In this document: piece by piece, positions 44,157 through 53,945 of the stretch
Numbering within the stretch: the first letter of the stretch is position 1
Layout of the letters: each line of letters begins with the position of its first letter
Source: Chitinophagaceae bacterium
Lineage (GTDB): Bacteria > Bacteroidota > Bacteroidia > Chitinophagales > Chitinophagaceae
Length of the DNA stretch: 64,000 nucleotides
Reading direction: 5' to 3'
NCBI GenBank assembly: GCA_019638625.1
Contig: JAHBTK010000005.1
Coordinates: 552,790-616,789, forward strand
Notes under the pieces: generated by a model
Seen by the model: the letters and a program-made list of their open reading frames with translations, nothing else
What the model was told of the DNA's origin: nothing
The model's database searches: none
Position numbers and translations under genes: made by a program

Positions 44157-46022
44157 TCAGTTTCCTGAAAGTCTTACATCATCAATATAGAATACGGCTC
44201 TGGGGACTTTCTTGTCTGCTCCCGGCAGCGGTGGCTCCGGGGTTTCATTGGGCGTCGTACGGGATGGGAGATCCCTGTAGGGGCCTGTACGGAAGGAAAT
44301 TCTTTCTACAGAAGTAACCGCTTCCGCGAGCAGCGCGTCTTTCAACACCTCTTTTTCATCCAGGTACAGACTGAAACGACCGTTTACCGCGGCATGTATT
44401 TTCAGGCGGATGGTGTACCAGCGTTTCGAGGTGTAGCTTCCCAGTGGTTTCAGTTCGCTCCCGTTATCAACCGCTATCTTTCCTTTATCATTAAAGTGAA
44501 GCCTTACCGGTCGGTTACCATACCGGTCGGTAATATCTATGGACAGTTCACCTGTATGATGCTGACCGGGATATACTTTGAATTCAATTTCGGCATCCGT
44601 TGTTTCCCGGAATACCCTTATAGCCCTTGCATAATCGTAAGGGTCTTCATCCTGCAGGCAAAGGCTTTTGTTGGACGCAGACGGAAAAGCAGCCACTGAT
44701 ACCGGCGACCATTTAGGGGAATAGGTGATCCACTCGGAAATGGCGCCCCCCGGAGTCAGGCTGTTGAAATCATCATATACCGGGCCGGATACGCTATACC
44801 TGACAGGTACGGGTATGCGACTGATCCACATATCTTCCTTGTTCATGCTGTACACCAGCCACATATCATTGCCCGGCGGATTTCCGTTGCCTTCTATAAT
44901 GCCCCGGGTATAGCAGGGACCAAAATCCTTCCACCTGCCATAGAACCGCCGTGGCGGCACTTCCCCCTGCACCAGCAACATATCGTTGAATATGATCCCG
45001 TCATTGCTGGTAACGGTTATCAGCGGATAACGGTATTCGGATGACTCAATGGGGTTGTACACCATCGCTATCCGCCCGTCGTCGGTATTCTGCCCCCAGT
45101 TCTTGCCTCCGGACATCAGCAATGTCGGGGCTTTTACAGGCTCTGTAAAGGTCCTGCCTTCATCGTCTGACAGCGCTACTTTCGACTTTTTCCAAAGCCC
45201 GACTATTTTACCGTCCTTACGGCGGAAATAAGAAAAGGCGGACAGGCGGTCATCGGCGATATTATCCCTGAACATCGGTTCATTTTCATTGTCTTCATCT
45301 TTCCATTGCAATGTTTTTAGCCGGTCGTTCAACAACGCGTTGCAGGCGTTTACAAAACCGGTGTCTTTAGAGCGTGTATAATACGGGTAGCTGGTGTTAC
45401 TTTCATTCCAGTTGGCATGTGTTTCGTATCGTATAAAATAAACAGGACCCCATTTGCCATCCTTATAAATTTCCCGCACCACCCTTCCGATACCACCTTT
45501 CTGAAAAGGGTTCTCGGTGTGCCCGTAGAAAGCAAGTGCAAGCAGCCGCCCGTTGGGCGCTACATAAAAACCCATACGCTGGTGCATCATATAGCCGTCA
45601 TAACCCGCTGGTATCTGCACTCCTTCCGGCGCCTGGTAGGGCGGAAAAACGATCTGCGGCGTATCCCAGTTTTTTCCATCCTTTGATGTCACCAGTAAGG
45701 TTTGCCCCGGGGTAATATGTTCATCCACCGGGTTGCTGAGATACTGGTAGTAAAAAGTATTGTTCCAGTAGGCGAGAAAAGGCGCATGATTGTAGGTCCA
45801 TCCCGAATCTGTGGCGATATCGGTATGGGAGCGGTTGGCCCGCATGACCTGCACGCTCTCCGCGCCGATGGCCCAGCGAAGCCGACCTTCATGAACGCTG
45901 GGATCAATGGTCACCCCGCCAATATACCGCACCGGCTCTGCAGCGCTCCCGGTCTGGGCAAAAAGTATTTGTTTTTCGGCCATTACAAAGAAAGCGGTTA
46001 AACAGAGCAGCTTATGGAACAT
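44157..46022 (-). CDS. Predicted secreted beta-propeller (sialidase-like) protein with LamG-like tail
   Basis: 621 residues with a signal peptide ending LFAQ. Residues about 50-410 look like a five- or six-bladed propeller with BNR/Asp-box-like segments (VTSKDGKNWDTP, ALSDDEGRTFTEP, VTSNDGIIFND). The last ~200 residues are a beta-sandwich with a DDFNSLTPGG start and an FYIDDVRLSG end, a carbohydrate-binding-like domain. It may be a glycoside hydrolase or polysaccharide lyase of the propeller type; the exact family is not recognised. It is upstream of the SusD remnant in the decayed PUL. Confidence 0.7.
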   Translation of the reverse strand: MFHKLLCLTAFFVMAEKQILFAQTGSAAEPVRYIGGVTIDPSVHEGRLRWAIGAESVQVMRANRSHTDIATDSGWTYNHAPFLAYWNNTFYYQYLSNPVDEHITPGQTLLVTSKDGKNWDTPQIVFPPYQAPEGVQIPAGYDGYMMHQRMGFYVAPNGRLLALAFYGHTENPFQKGGIGRVVREIYKDGKWGPVYFIRYETHANWNESNTSYPYYTRSKDTGFVNACNALLNDRLKTLQWKDEDNENEPMFRDNIADDRLSAFSYFRRKDGKIVGLWKKSKVALSDDEGRTFTEPVKAPTLLMSGGKNWGQNTDDGRIAMVYNPIESSEYRYPLITVTSNDGIIFNDMLLVQGEVPPRRFYGRWKDFGPCYTRGIIEGNGNPPGNDMWLVYSMNKEDMWISRIPVPVRYSVSGPVYDDFNSLTPGGAISEWITYSPKWSPVSVAAFPSASNKSLCLQDEDPYDYARAIRVFRETTDAEIEFKVYPGQHHTGELSIDITDRYGNRPVRLHFNDKGKIAVDNGSELKPLGSYTSKRWYTIRLKIHAAVNGRFSLYLDEKEVLKDALLAEAVTSVERISFRTGPYRDLPSRTTPNETPEPPLPGADKKVPRAVFYIDDVRLSGN

Positions 46023-46655
46023 GCGGATGTATTTTGATGAGTATTACTTTGCTGTTGATAAGAGCGTATGCAGAGCCCTGTATACTCTTTTATACAAAAA
46101 CATTATGTCCATTAAGACTGGTGTTGAACAACTGCAGCCCTGTACCAGTAATAAACTTCATGAAAAACAACATCCATCTTCCAACGCTCCCTGGTTATGT
46201 CATCCCAAATTTTTTATAGCGGGTGCCTGTAAATTTTGAAAATGACAGGATATGCAGGTATATGATTGGGTTAGGGTGTCAGGCAGGAGACTGATTTAAC
46301 GCGACATTCAGCTTCTGATAACCAGAAAGTTTTGTTTTCCTTAATATTAGTACGAAATTTATTTTAGCTTGCCGTTGATTCGGGATTTTGTGGTAGCGAT
46401 TTTTCTACTGCACAGTGCGTTGGGATTGGTGAGTTGCATTCCGGTAACTCCGACTTAGCAAGGATTTGCGAGAATAGAATGTTCGGGCATTAGCCTTTAT
46501 ACCCATGTTAACGAGAAATAGTACAAAAACTATTTCGAGTGTTACAGTGGTATATACCAACCTGCCAAAGGCAGGTATTCGGTAGTGTCAGTCGTTTTTG
46601 CAGGCCTTTGCAAAATTTGAGTTTGTGGATCCAGGGAAAGACTAAAGACTAAAGA
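46023..46655. other. Gene-free interval between two divergent PULs
   Basis: 630 bases without a supported gene. A 7-base-stem hairpin (ACCTGCC/GGCAGGT, 46560-46576) lies about 80 bases before the sigma-factor gene and is not followed by a T-run. No clear TAnnTTTG promoter is seen for the sigma factor, so it may be read from another sigma type or a distant site. Confidence 0.5.
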
Positions 46656-47246
46656 TTGAAGAATAGTGCTGCAGACATAACCGGTTTATGGGAGAACATG
46701 ACCAAAGGCAACAGTGATGCCATGCTTGCGCTATATGAGTATTATTATAACGATTTATTGAGCTATGGGATCCGGTTATGCGGTAGCCTGCATACAGCCA
46801 AAGACGCTATTAATGATGTTTTTCTCCACCTGGCTGAACAGCATAAAAACCTGAAGCCGGTAAAAAACGTAAAAGCATATCTCTTTGCCTGTATCAGGAG
46901 AAAAGTTTTCTGTCTGCCGTATGCTATTGACAAAATGGTACCCATCGACGAAGCAAGCGCGTATGATGACGCCGAGACTTCCTATGAGGAAATGTTGGTA
47001 GCCATACAACAATCAGATGATATCAGGACGAAAATACAGTTGGCCCTGGCAAAGTTGACCGAAAGACAAAAGGAACTGATCCAACTGAAATATTTTCAAA
47101 ACCTGAATTACCGGCAGATTGAGACTGTTACCGGAATCAGTGTCAAAACGGCCTACAATACCATTTATAATGCATTAAGGGTGCTGGAAACAGAACTCCG
47201 GGGACTACTTTTCAGCATTTCTCTGTTATTTTCTTCTTTTCTGTAA
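46656..47246 (+). CDS. ECF sigma-70 factor (PUL-associated)
   Basis: 196 residues from a TTG start at 46656. An in-frame stop lies two codons upstream, and the first ATG (46698) would remove the beginning of region 2, which argues for TTG. Region 2 shows DAMLALYEYYYNDLLSYGIRLC and NDVFLHLAEQ, region 4 LTERQKELIQLKYFQNLNYRQIE with a helix-turn-helix. Paired with the FecR-domain gene 109 bases downstream, it should drive the SusC/SusD genes when substrate is sensed. Confidence 0.9.
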   Translation: MKNSAADITGLWENMTKGNSDAMLALYEYYYNDLLSYGIRLCGSLHTAKDAINDVFLHLAEQHKNLKPVKNVKAYLFACIRRKVFCLPYAIDKMVPIDEASAYDDAETSYEEMLVAIQQSDDIRTKIQLALAKLTERQKELIQLKYFQNLNYRQIETVTGISVKTAYNTIYNALRVLETELRGLLFSISLLFSSFL

Positions 47247-47355
47247 AAAAAGCACACAATCGTTTGCGTTATTTAAAAAAAAATCAATTTTTCTTTGGGA
47301 AAAAAGGCTCGTTCTCCGCTTCTCATTAGTAGGGACATAAAATTTCCCTGACAAT

Positions 47356-48600
47356 ATGGATAAAAATGAGCCAAAGCGTATCGATGAGTTGCTAACAGAC
47401 GATTCATTTCTGCAGTATTGCCGGGGAGATGAGGCGGAAAAGCTGCATTGGGAAAAACAGATGGCACTCGATCCTGCGCTGAAAGAGGCAGCCGAAAAGG
47501 CAAAGCAATTGTATGAGTTACTCTGCTCAGAGCTCACGGATCCGGCAGTTGAATCTTTGACCTTCAGACAACTATTGCAGGATAAAGGATATATGAATAC
47601 GGCCGCCCCGGTTCCCAGTATACCTGCACAACGAAGGCGGTGGATATGGGCAGCAGCCTCGATCTTTTTGCTGAGCATTCTTTCAGGCGTCTGGTTATAT
47701 ACCGGCAAGAAAAATACAGACCCGATCACACAAATGCAGCCGGGGAAACCAGCCCCCTTGCAGAACGACGCTGCCCCGGGAAAAAATACAGCCACTTTGA
47801 TCCTTGCTGATGGTAGGAGTGTGCTGCTTGACAGCACGGGGAATGGTGAAATAGCCAACCAGGGACCTACCCAAATAGTCAAGCTACAGGAAGGACAGAT
47901 ATTATACAAAACGGACGGAAGCAAAACCACCGATATACTCTATAACACCATGCAAACCCCCAGGGGGGGGCAATATAAGCTGATATTGCCGGATGGTACC
48001 AAAGTGTGGCTCAATGCAGCTTCTTCCATTCGTTATCCGACTGCTTTTACCGGTAATGAACGAAGAGTATCAATAACCGGTGAAGTATATTTTGAAGTAG
48101 CCAAAGTATCCGATCCCGCAAAACAGGGAAAATTTCAGCCCTTTGTGGTAGAAAAAGATGAAATGCGGATAGAGGTGCTGGGTACGTATTTCAATGTAAA
48201 TACCTATGAGGATGAATCTGATATGAAAGTCACCCTGCTGGAAGGCAGCGTGATAGTAACATCGGCAGGTAGCGAAGCCCCGGGGGTAAAGTTGCGGCCG
48301 GGGCAGCAGGCGTCAGTAAATAATACAGACGCATTGAGCATTACAAACGACATTGACCTGGAAGTAGTCATGGCATGGAAAAACGGTTTGTTTGATTTTA
48401 ACCGGGCCGATATCAAGGCCATTATGAGGCAGATCGGAAGGTGGTACGACCTGGAGATCATTTATGAAGGAAATATCCCGACACGGGAATTCTCAGGAAA
48501 GATCACCCGTAATACCAATTTGTCTAATGTTCTCCGGATACTGGAACAGAGTAATATTAATTTCAGCATAGAAGGAAAAACAATTATGGTGAAACCCTGA
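47356..48600 (+). CDS. FecR-domain anti-sigma factor
   Basis: 414 residues: a cytoplasmic N-terminal domain (1-90), one transmembrane helix (about 96-116, WIWAAASIFLLSIL), and a periplasmic FecR domain (about 185-280, YKLILPDGTKVWLNAASSIRYP and GEVYFEV) followed by a DUF4974-type tail (about 340-414, FDFNRADIKAIMRQIGRWYDLEIIYEG). It holds the ECF sigma factor until the N-terminal STN domain of the SusC signals. It precedes susC by 191 bases. Confidence 0.93.
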   Translation: MDKNEPKRIDELLTDDSFLQYCRGDEAEKLHWEKQMALDPALKEAAEKAKQLYELLCSELTDPAVESLTFRQLLQDKGYMNTAAPVPSIPAQRRRWIWAAASIFLLSILSGVWLYTGKKNTDPITQMQPGKPAPLQNDAAPGKNTATLILADGRSVLLDSTGNGEIANQGPTQIVKLQEGQILYKTDGSKTTDILYNTMQTPRGGQYKLILPDGTKVWLNAASSIRYPTAFTGNERRVSITGEVYFEVAKVSDPAKQGKFQPFVVEKDEMRIEVLGTYFNVNTYEDESDMKVTLLEGSVIVTSAGSEAPGVKLRPGQQASVNNTDALSITNDIDLEVVMAWKNGLFDFNRADIKAIMRQIGRWYDLEIIYEGNIPTREFSGKITRNTNLSNVLRILEQSNINFSIEGKTIMVKP

Positions 48601-48791
48601 TAACAACTGCCGGATCAACAATAATTCTCCAATCTTATACAAAAAATAATATGCCAATGAATACCTGATTGAATGAACTGCTTCAGCCCTAAAAAAGAAA
48701 CCGGATTCCGTTGGCCCGGAACCCGGTAAATAAATGGGCTTATGAACAAACAACGCGAATTGTTATTTTTTAAACCCAAACAACCAAAGTT

Positions 48792-51700
48792 ATGCATTTG
48801 ATTGCTATCGGGAGTTTTTTTCAATATCTGAGAACTTCCATCACCAAAACCTGCCCCGATAGGTTACGCGGGGTGCTGTTAGTAATGAAACTAACGATCA
48901 TTCTACTTACTGTAACAATGCTTGAGGTAAGCGCTACGGGTTTCTCTCAATCGGTATCTATTTCCGAGAGAAACGTGAGGCTGGAATCTGTCTTCAAAAA
49001 AATTGAGAAGCAGACCGGCTATTATTTCTGGTACGAAAATCAAACAATAAGAGACACCAAAAAGATCAGTGTTGAGCTGAAGAATGCTTCTCTGCAGGAA
49101 GCGCTGAATAAATGCCTTGCCGATCTCCCGTTGGATTACCTGATTGTAGAGAAAACAATTGTGATAAAAGCAAAATCTGCATACGAAGGCAGGCAGCAGC
49201 ACCAGGATACTCCACCCCCGATTGAAGTACGGGGAAAGGTGTTGGACGAAAACGGAGCTCCGCTACCCGGAGCCAGTGTAAAACTGAAGAATGCCGCCAC
49301 CGGCACATCCACTGATGCGGATGGGAATTTTGTATTGTCTCTTTCCAATAACCAGGGAACAGTGGTGATCTCTTTTGTCGGGTATGAAAATGTAGAATTA
49401 CCTGTTGGACCAAACCTGGGCACTGTTACCTTAAAACGGGCAATAGCTGCGGTAGATGAAATAGTAGTGATAGGGTATGGTAGTGTTAAGCAAAAGAACC
49501 TTACCGGCGCTGTAGCCAGCGTAAAAGGAAAGGATCTCAACACCAGTGTCAGTTCTAACTTTCAACAGGCTTTGCAGGGTAAGGCTGCCGGTATCCAGGT
49601 AATACAGCCAACCGGTCAGCCGGGAGCAGGTGTGAGGGTTCAGATACGTAGTAACCCGTCAGCAGCCAATGCAGGTGTTTTATATGTAATAGATGGTGTG
49701 CCGGTAAACGATGCCGCAGGTCAACCTGGTATAGGAGGATCATTAGGCAGTTCCAAGTATGGCAGCGGAGGTGTGGACAAATCGCCTTTGAACTTTATTA
49801 ATCCCAATGATATTGCTTCCATAGAAGTGCTGAAAGATGCCAGCGCCGCTTCTATTTATGGAGCCAGGGCGGGCGCCGGTGTTGTATTGATCACTACCAA
49901 AAAAGGAAGTGCGGGGGAAGCAAGGGTTGAATATACAGGTAGCTATGGCGCCCAAAAAGTAGACAAAATGTATCCTGTATATGGGGCCAGGGATTATATG
50001 ATCCAACGCAACCTGCTTCGTGAAGAAATGTGGTACAGGGATAATAAAATCGCGCCTTATTATGGAAACGTGGATGCGGGCACAGTAACGCCCTATACTC
50101 CTGTTTATACACAGGCGCAAATTGATGCCGCCACCAACAGTGATAAGACGGCCACTGATGCCATTACCCGTTCGGGCTATACGCAGCAGCACAACCTGTC
50201 TCTGTCGGGAGGGAATGGCAAGACCACTTACTATGCTTCAGGCAATTATTATGATCAGAAAGGTGTGATCATAGGCACAGGCTATAAGCGCTATAACGGA
50301 CGAATCAATATTGACCAGGTGGTTTCCGATAAAATAAAGATCGGTGCAAGCGTGGTGCTTTCCAATTCAAATGCTGACAATACCATTACGGGTGGTGTAA
50401 ATGAAAACGGGGGTATTGTTACCGCGGCTATTTATTGGGCGCCTAACATCGCCTTGCAAAACCCTGACGGATCTTACCCGCTAAGTCCTTATTATCCCAA
50501 TATCCCTAATCCGTTATCGTATGCCACTGTTACTGATAAAACGGTATCCAACCGTTCTTTAAGCAGCGCCTATGGAGAATGGAAGATCATTTCCGGGCTT
50601 AAAGCAAGGGCAAAATTCAGCTATGACCAGTCTTCGTCCAAACGGTCCACTTATTTCCCGAGGACTTTTTATTATGGTGCACAGGCCAATGGAGCCGCCA
50701 GCATCTCTGAATCGGAGGCTAAATCCAAATTACTGGAGTATACCTTATCGTATGAAAAGGATATTGCTTTAAAGCATTCGATCAGTGCTGTTGCGGGGTA
50801 TAACTACCAAAGAACAGACTGGGAAGGCTTTAATGCTTCTAATCAGAACTTTCTTTCCGACATCACCTCGTATTATAGTTTACAGTCTGGCCAGGCAGCA
50901 AGACCAGCGGTAGGTTCCAGCAGAGAGCAAACCACCTGGGCTTCTTACTTCGCAAGAGCCATTTATACCTACAACGGTAATATTACGCTTCAGGCTTCCC
51001 TTAGAAGAGATGGTTCTTCTGTTTTTGCCGCTAATAAAAAATGGGGATACTTCCCGGGCATATCCGCAGGATGGGTGCTTTCAGACGAAAACTTTTTACA
51101 ATCATTTAATTCCCTTTCATACCTGAAATTGCGGGTTGGCTATGGAGAAACCGGGAACAGCGATTTTGGTTCTTCTGCTTTCAAATTATATGGTACAGCC
51201 CAAAGTCCATACTTTGGAACAGGTAATGTTAATTCCGGGCTGGTGTTAACGAGAGATGCAAACGACAAACTAACATGGGAAACCGCGGGAGAGCTGAATA
51301 TAGGATTAGACTTCGCTTTATTCAATAACAGGCTTTCCGGTTCATTGGATTATTTCAATAAAACAATCAGGAACCTGATCTCATTTGTACCTTATCCCTC
51401 CGGCTTTATCATCAACGGCGTTTACAGGAATGCCGGCAAAACGAAGTCTACCGGATATGAGATCGCTTTGCAATCCAGGAACATTATTTCAAAAACACCA
51501 GGCGGATTTACCTGGTCGACCAATGTTAATTTCTCACACTACCTGAATTATTGGGCTGAGAGGTCTCCCGAAGCATTGGCAGTTTTAGATAAGTACGAGG
51601 TGGCAACCGGCAGAAAAGCGTTGTTCAACCCGATATTCGGCATAGAATCCATGGGCCTTTATAAAGGCGAGGCGGGAAAGACACCGGCTCATATGCCTGA

Positions 51701-52301
51701 TATGTTACCGGGCGGTATTATCCTGAAAGATATACATGGTTATGATGCTTCGGGCAATTTAACAGCGCCCGACGGGGCTATTACAGCAGCCGATATCACT
51801 TATATCGCCAATGGGGATCCTAAATTCAACTTTGGTATAGGCAACCAGTTTGCGTTCAGGAACTTTGATCTTTCCATCTTTATGTCCGGACTGGTACAAA
51901 AGAAATGGTCGCCTTATTTTAATGGCCGGGCAACAGAAAGCACTACAAACTCCTTTGGGTTTAATGCAATGCCCGTTTCTTCTACACGGTGGAGCTTTCA
52001 AAATCCCAACGGGGATTTTCCGACTTCCCTGTCTGATGCCAGGTATACCGGCTATCAAAACGGGTCAGATTACTGGCTGACAGATGCCTCTTTCCTTCGT
52101 TGCAGGAATATAACATTAGGATATAGCTTACCAAAAACATTATTTGAAAGGCAGAGAATATTCACCGGTATAAGAGTTTCATTTGATGTTCAGAATCCGT
52201 TTACCATTACTAACTACCCGGGACTTGATCCGGAATTGAACAGGGATAACTTTTATCCGCTGGTGAAGAGTTATGTATTCGGGATAAACGCATCTTTTTA
52301 A
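48792..52301 (+). CDS. SusC/RagA TonB-dependent transporter with STN domain
   Basis: 1169 residues. A ~50-residue leader with an unusual basic beginning ends in a signal peptide (VSATGFSQ). An STN domain (about 58-112, VRLESVFKKIEKQTGYYFWYENQ) contacts FecR. A CarboxypepD_reg-like domain follows (about 145-220, VRGKVLDENGAPLPGASVKLKN), then the plug (GVRVQIRSNPSAANAGVLYVIDGVPV, SAASIYGARAGAGVVLITTKKG) and a barrel ending NASF. It imports glycan fragments together with the SusD encoded 22 bases downstream. Confidence 0.96.
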   Translation: MHLIAIGSFFQYLRTSITKTCPDRLRGVLLVMKLTIILLTVTMLEVSATGFSQSVSISERNVRLESVFKKIEKQTGYYFWYENQTIRDTKKISVELKNASLQEALNKCLADLPLDYLIVEKTIVIKAKSAYEGRQQHQDTPPPIEVRGKVLDENGAPLPGASVKLKNAATGTSTDADGNFVLSLSNNQGTVVISFVGYENVELPVGPNLGTVTLKRAIAAVDEIVVIGYGSVKQKNLTGAVASVKGKDLNTSVSSNFQQALQGKAAGIQVIQPTGQPGAGVRVQIRSNPSAANAGVLYVIDGVPVNDAAGQPGIGGSLGSSKYGSGGVDKSPLNFINPNDIASIEVLKDASAASIYGARAGAGVVLITTKKGSAGEARVEYTGSYGAQKVDKMYPVYGARDYMIQRNLLREEMWYRDNKIAPYYGNVDAGTVTPYTPVYTQAQIDAATNSDKTATDAITRSGYTQQHNLSLSGGNGKTTYYASGNYYDQKGVIIGTGYKRYNGRINIDQVVSDKIKIGASVVLSNSNADNTITGGVNENGGIVTAAIYWAPNIALQNPDGSYPLSPYYPNIPNPLSYATVTDKTVSNRSLSSAYGEWKIISGLKARAKFSYDQSSSKRSTYFPRTFYYGAQANGAASISESEAKSKLLEYTLSYEKDIALKHSISAVAGYNYQRTDWEGFNASNQNFLSDITSYYSLQSGQAARPAVGSSREQTTWASYFARAIYTYNGNITLQASLRRDGSSVFAANKKWGYFPGISAGWVLSDENFLQSFNSLSYLKLRVGYGETGNSDFGSSAFKLYGTAQSPYFGTGNVNSGLVLTRDANDKLTWETAGELNIGLDFALFNNRLSGSLDYFNKTIRNLISFVPYPSGFIINGVYRNAGKTKSTGYEIALQSRNIISKTPGGFTWSTNVNFSHYLNYWAERSPEALAVLDKYEVATGRKALFNPIFGIESMGLYKGEAGKTPAHMPDMLPGGIILKDIHGYDASGNLTAPDGAITAADITYIANGDPKFNFGIGNQFAFRNFDLSIFMSGLVQKKWSPYFNGRATESTTNSFGFNAMPVSSTRWSFQNPNGDFPTSLSDARYTGYQNGSDYWLTDASFLRCRNITLGYSLPKTLFERQRIFTGIRVSFDVQNPFTITNYPGLDPELNRDNFYPLVKSYVFGINASF

Positions 52302-52323
52302 AAATATTAAACTTATATAAAGT

Positions 52324-53841
52324 ATGAAAACTTGTAAACTTAAAACAGGTAAAACAGCTTTGACGCTTACCTGCTTACTTGCAGGTATACTGATCATGAG
52401 TTCCTGCGAAAAAGGACTTGAATATAAAAGCTACGGAGACCTCTCTTCCGTGGTAAATACACCCGAAGGAGCAGTTGCCGCTGTGAACGCTGCCTACACA
52501 GGATTGGCCGGGGGAAGCGACTGGCAGGGTGGCTGGGATGCAGGCACATACAGTTGGCGGGTGCAGGCTATGCAAACCACCGACGAAGGCGTTTGCGCCT
52601 GGGGTGGCAACTGGCCCATAATGAATAACCTGACCTTTACCCCGGATTTTGACTGGGTTACGCATAACTATACCCGTTATATGCCCTATATTTCAAGGAT
52701 CACCATAGCGATTGACGGGATACAGCAAATTACGATGAGCGATGATCTGAAGAACAGGTACATAGGTGAGTTGAAAGCATTGCGGGGCCATTATGCGCAG
52801 TTGTTGTATTTCAACTATGGGCCGATCACTATTGTTACCGATCCCGCTATAGCCGCGAACCCCGAAGCGCCCTATACACCAAGACCTACTGCCGCGGAAG
52901 TAGCGACGCAAATAGAGAAAGATTACCAGGACGCGGCGGCAGCATTGCCTGCCAAATTTACGGGAGAGGATTACGGGCGGTTTACAAAAGCCGCAGCGCT
53001 GACCGGTTTGATGAAATTATACATGCACGAAAAAAACTGGGCAAAAGCAGTTACCACCGGCGAAGAGATCAAAACCCTTGGGTATTCGCTGCTGGCGAAC
53101 TATGAAGATAATTTCAGTATGACAAGTAAAGGTGGAAATTCTTCTGAGATGATCCTGGCGGTTGTGTGCACTCCTACGGGTGGCGATCAATACACGAACA
53201 TGTGGCTGGCGCATGCGTTGCCGGCAGATTATGTTGATCCGTCGGGTATTCCGCTCACAGCGTGGGGCGGCTATAAAATGCGGTGGAGCAGTTACGATAA
53301 GTTTGCGGCTGCCGATAAAAGATTAAAGGTGTTGCTGGAATCTTATCCTGTTGGCAAAGATGCCGGTGGTAACGTTATATACAGGAATGCAAGAACAGGC
53401 GGCGACATGGGCGCAGTGCCCATGAAATTCTCGCCCGATCCTTCACGCGCCAATTCCCAAAACAGCGGTGTTGACTTTCCTATTTACAGGTATGCAGACG
53501 TATTGCTGATGCTGGCAGAAAGTATCAATGAAGCCAATAACGGTCCTAACAGCGCGGCGTATAATAACATTAATGAAGTAAGGGAAAGGGCCGGTCTTCC
53601 GGCCCTTCCAGGCGGGTTATCCAAAACAGCATTTCTGGAAAAGATCCAGGATGAAAGATTCTTTGAGCTGTGGGGAGAAGGCTGGCGGAGAGACGATCTG
53701 ATCCGTTGGGGAAAGTTCATACAACGTGCTATAGACGATGGCTCTACTACCGCGGAGCCTTACAAGGTGTTGTTGCCCCTGCCGCGGTCAGTAGTTACAC
53801 AAAGCAATGGGGTGATACAACAAAACCAGGGGTATCAGTAA
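52324..53841 (+). CDS. SusD/RagB glycan-binding lipoprotein
   Basis: 505 residues. The lipobox is MSSC (Cys28), followed by the Bacteroidota SusD body with TPR helices (GELKALRGHYAQLLYFNYGPI), the FPIYRYADVLLMLAES motif, and the end QQNQGYQ. It lies at the outer surface as the lid of the SusC barrel. The complete length contrasts with the SusD remnant at 43531. Confidence 0.95.
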   Translation: MKTCKLKTGKTALTLTCLLAGILIMSSCEKGLEYKSYGDLSSVVNTPEGAVAAVNAAYTGLAGGSDWQGGWDAGTYSWRVQAMQTTDEGVCAWGGNWPIMNNLTFTPDFDWVTHNYTRYMPYISRITIAIDGIQQITMSDDLKNRYIGELKALRGHYAQLLYFNYGPITIVTDPAIAANPEAPYTPRPTAAEVATQIEKDYQDAAAALPAKFTGEDYGRFTKAAALTGLMKLYMHEKNWAKAVTTGEEIKTLGYSLLANYEDNFSMTSKGGNSSEMILAVVCTPTGGDQYTNMWLAHALPADYVDPSGIPLTAWGGYKMRWSSYDKFAAADKRLKVLLESYPVGKDAGGNVIYRNARTGGDMGAVPMKFSPDPSRANSQNSGVDFPIYRYADVLLMLAESINEANNGPNSAAYNNINEVRERAGLPALPGGLSKTAFLEKIQDERFFELWGEGWRRDDLIRWGKFIQRAIDDGSTTAEPYKVLLPLPRSVVTQSNGVIQQNQGYQ

Positions 53842-53865
53842 CTTTTCATATGCAGTTAAAAAGCG

Positions 53866-53895
53866 GGCCTTGCTTCTTGCAGGGCCTTCTTTTTA
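53866..53895 (+). terminator. Terminator after susD
   Basis: Stem GGCCTTGC/GCAGGGCC (53866-53873 with 53879-53886, one G-U pair), five-base loop, then TTCTTTTT. It would partly separate the GH16 gene from susCD, or leave it at reduced level. Confidence 0.7.
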
Positions 53896-53945
53896 AAAGC
53901 ATCACCAACCTCTTTTTAATCATTATTCTCCCGAAATAAGAAAGT

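Noticed and set aside
46560..46576. Hairpin ACCTGCC/GGCAGGT taken as terminator
   Set aside because: No T-run follows in either direction and no gene ends next to it.
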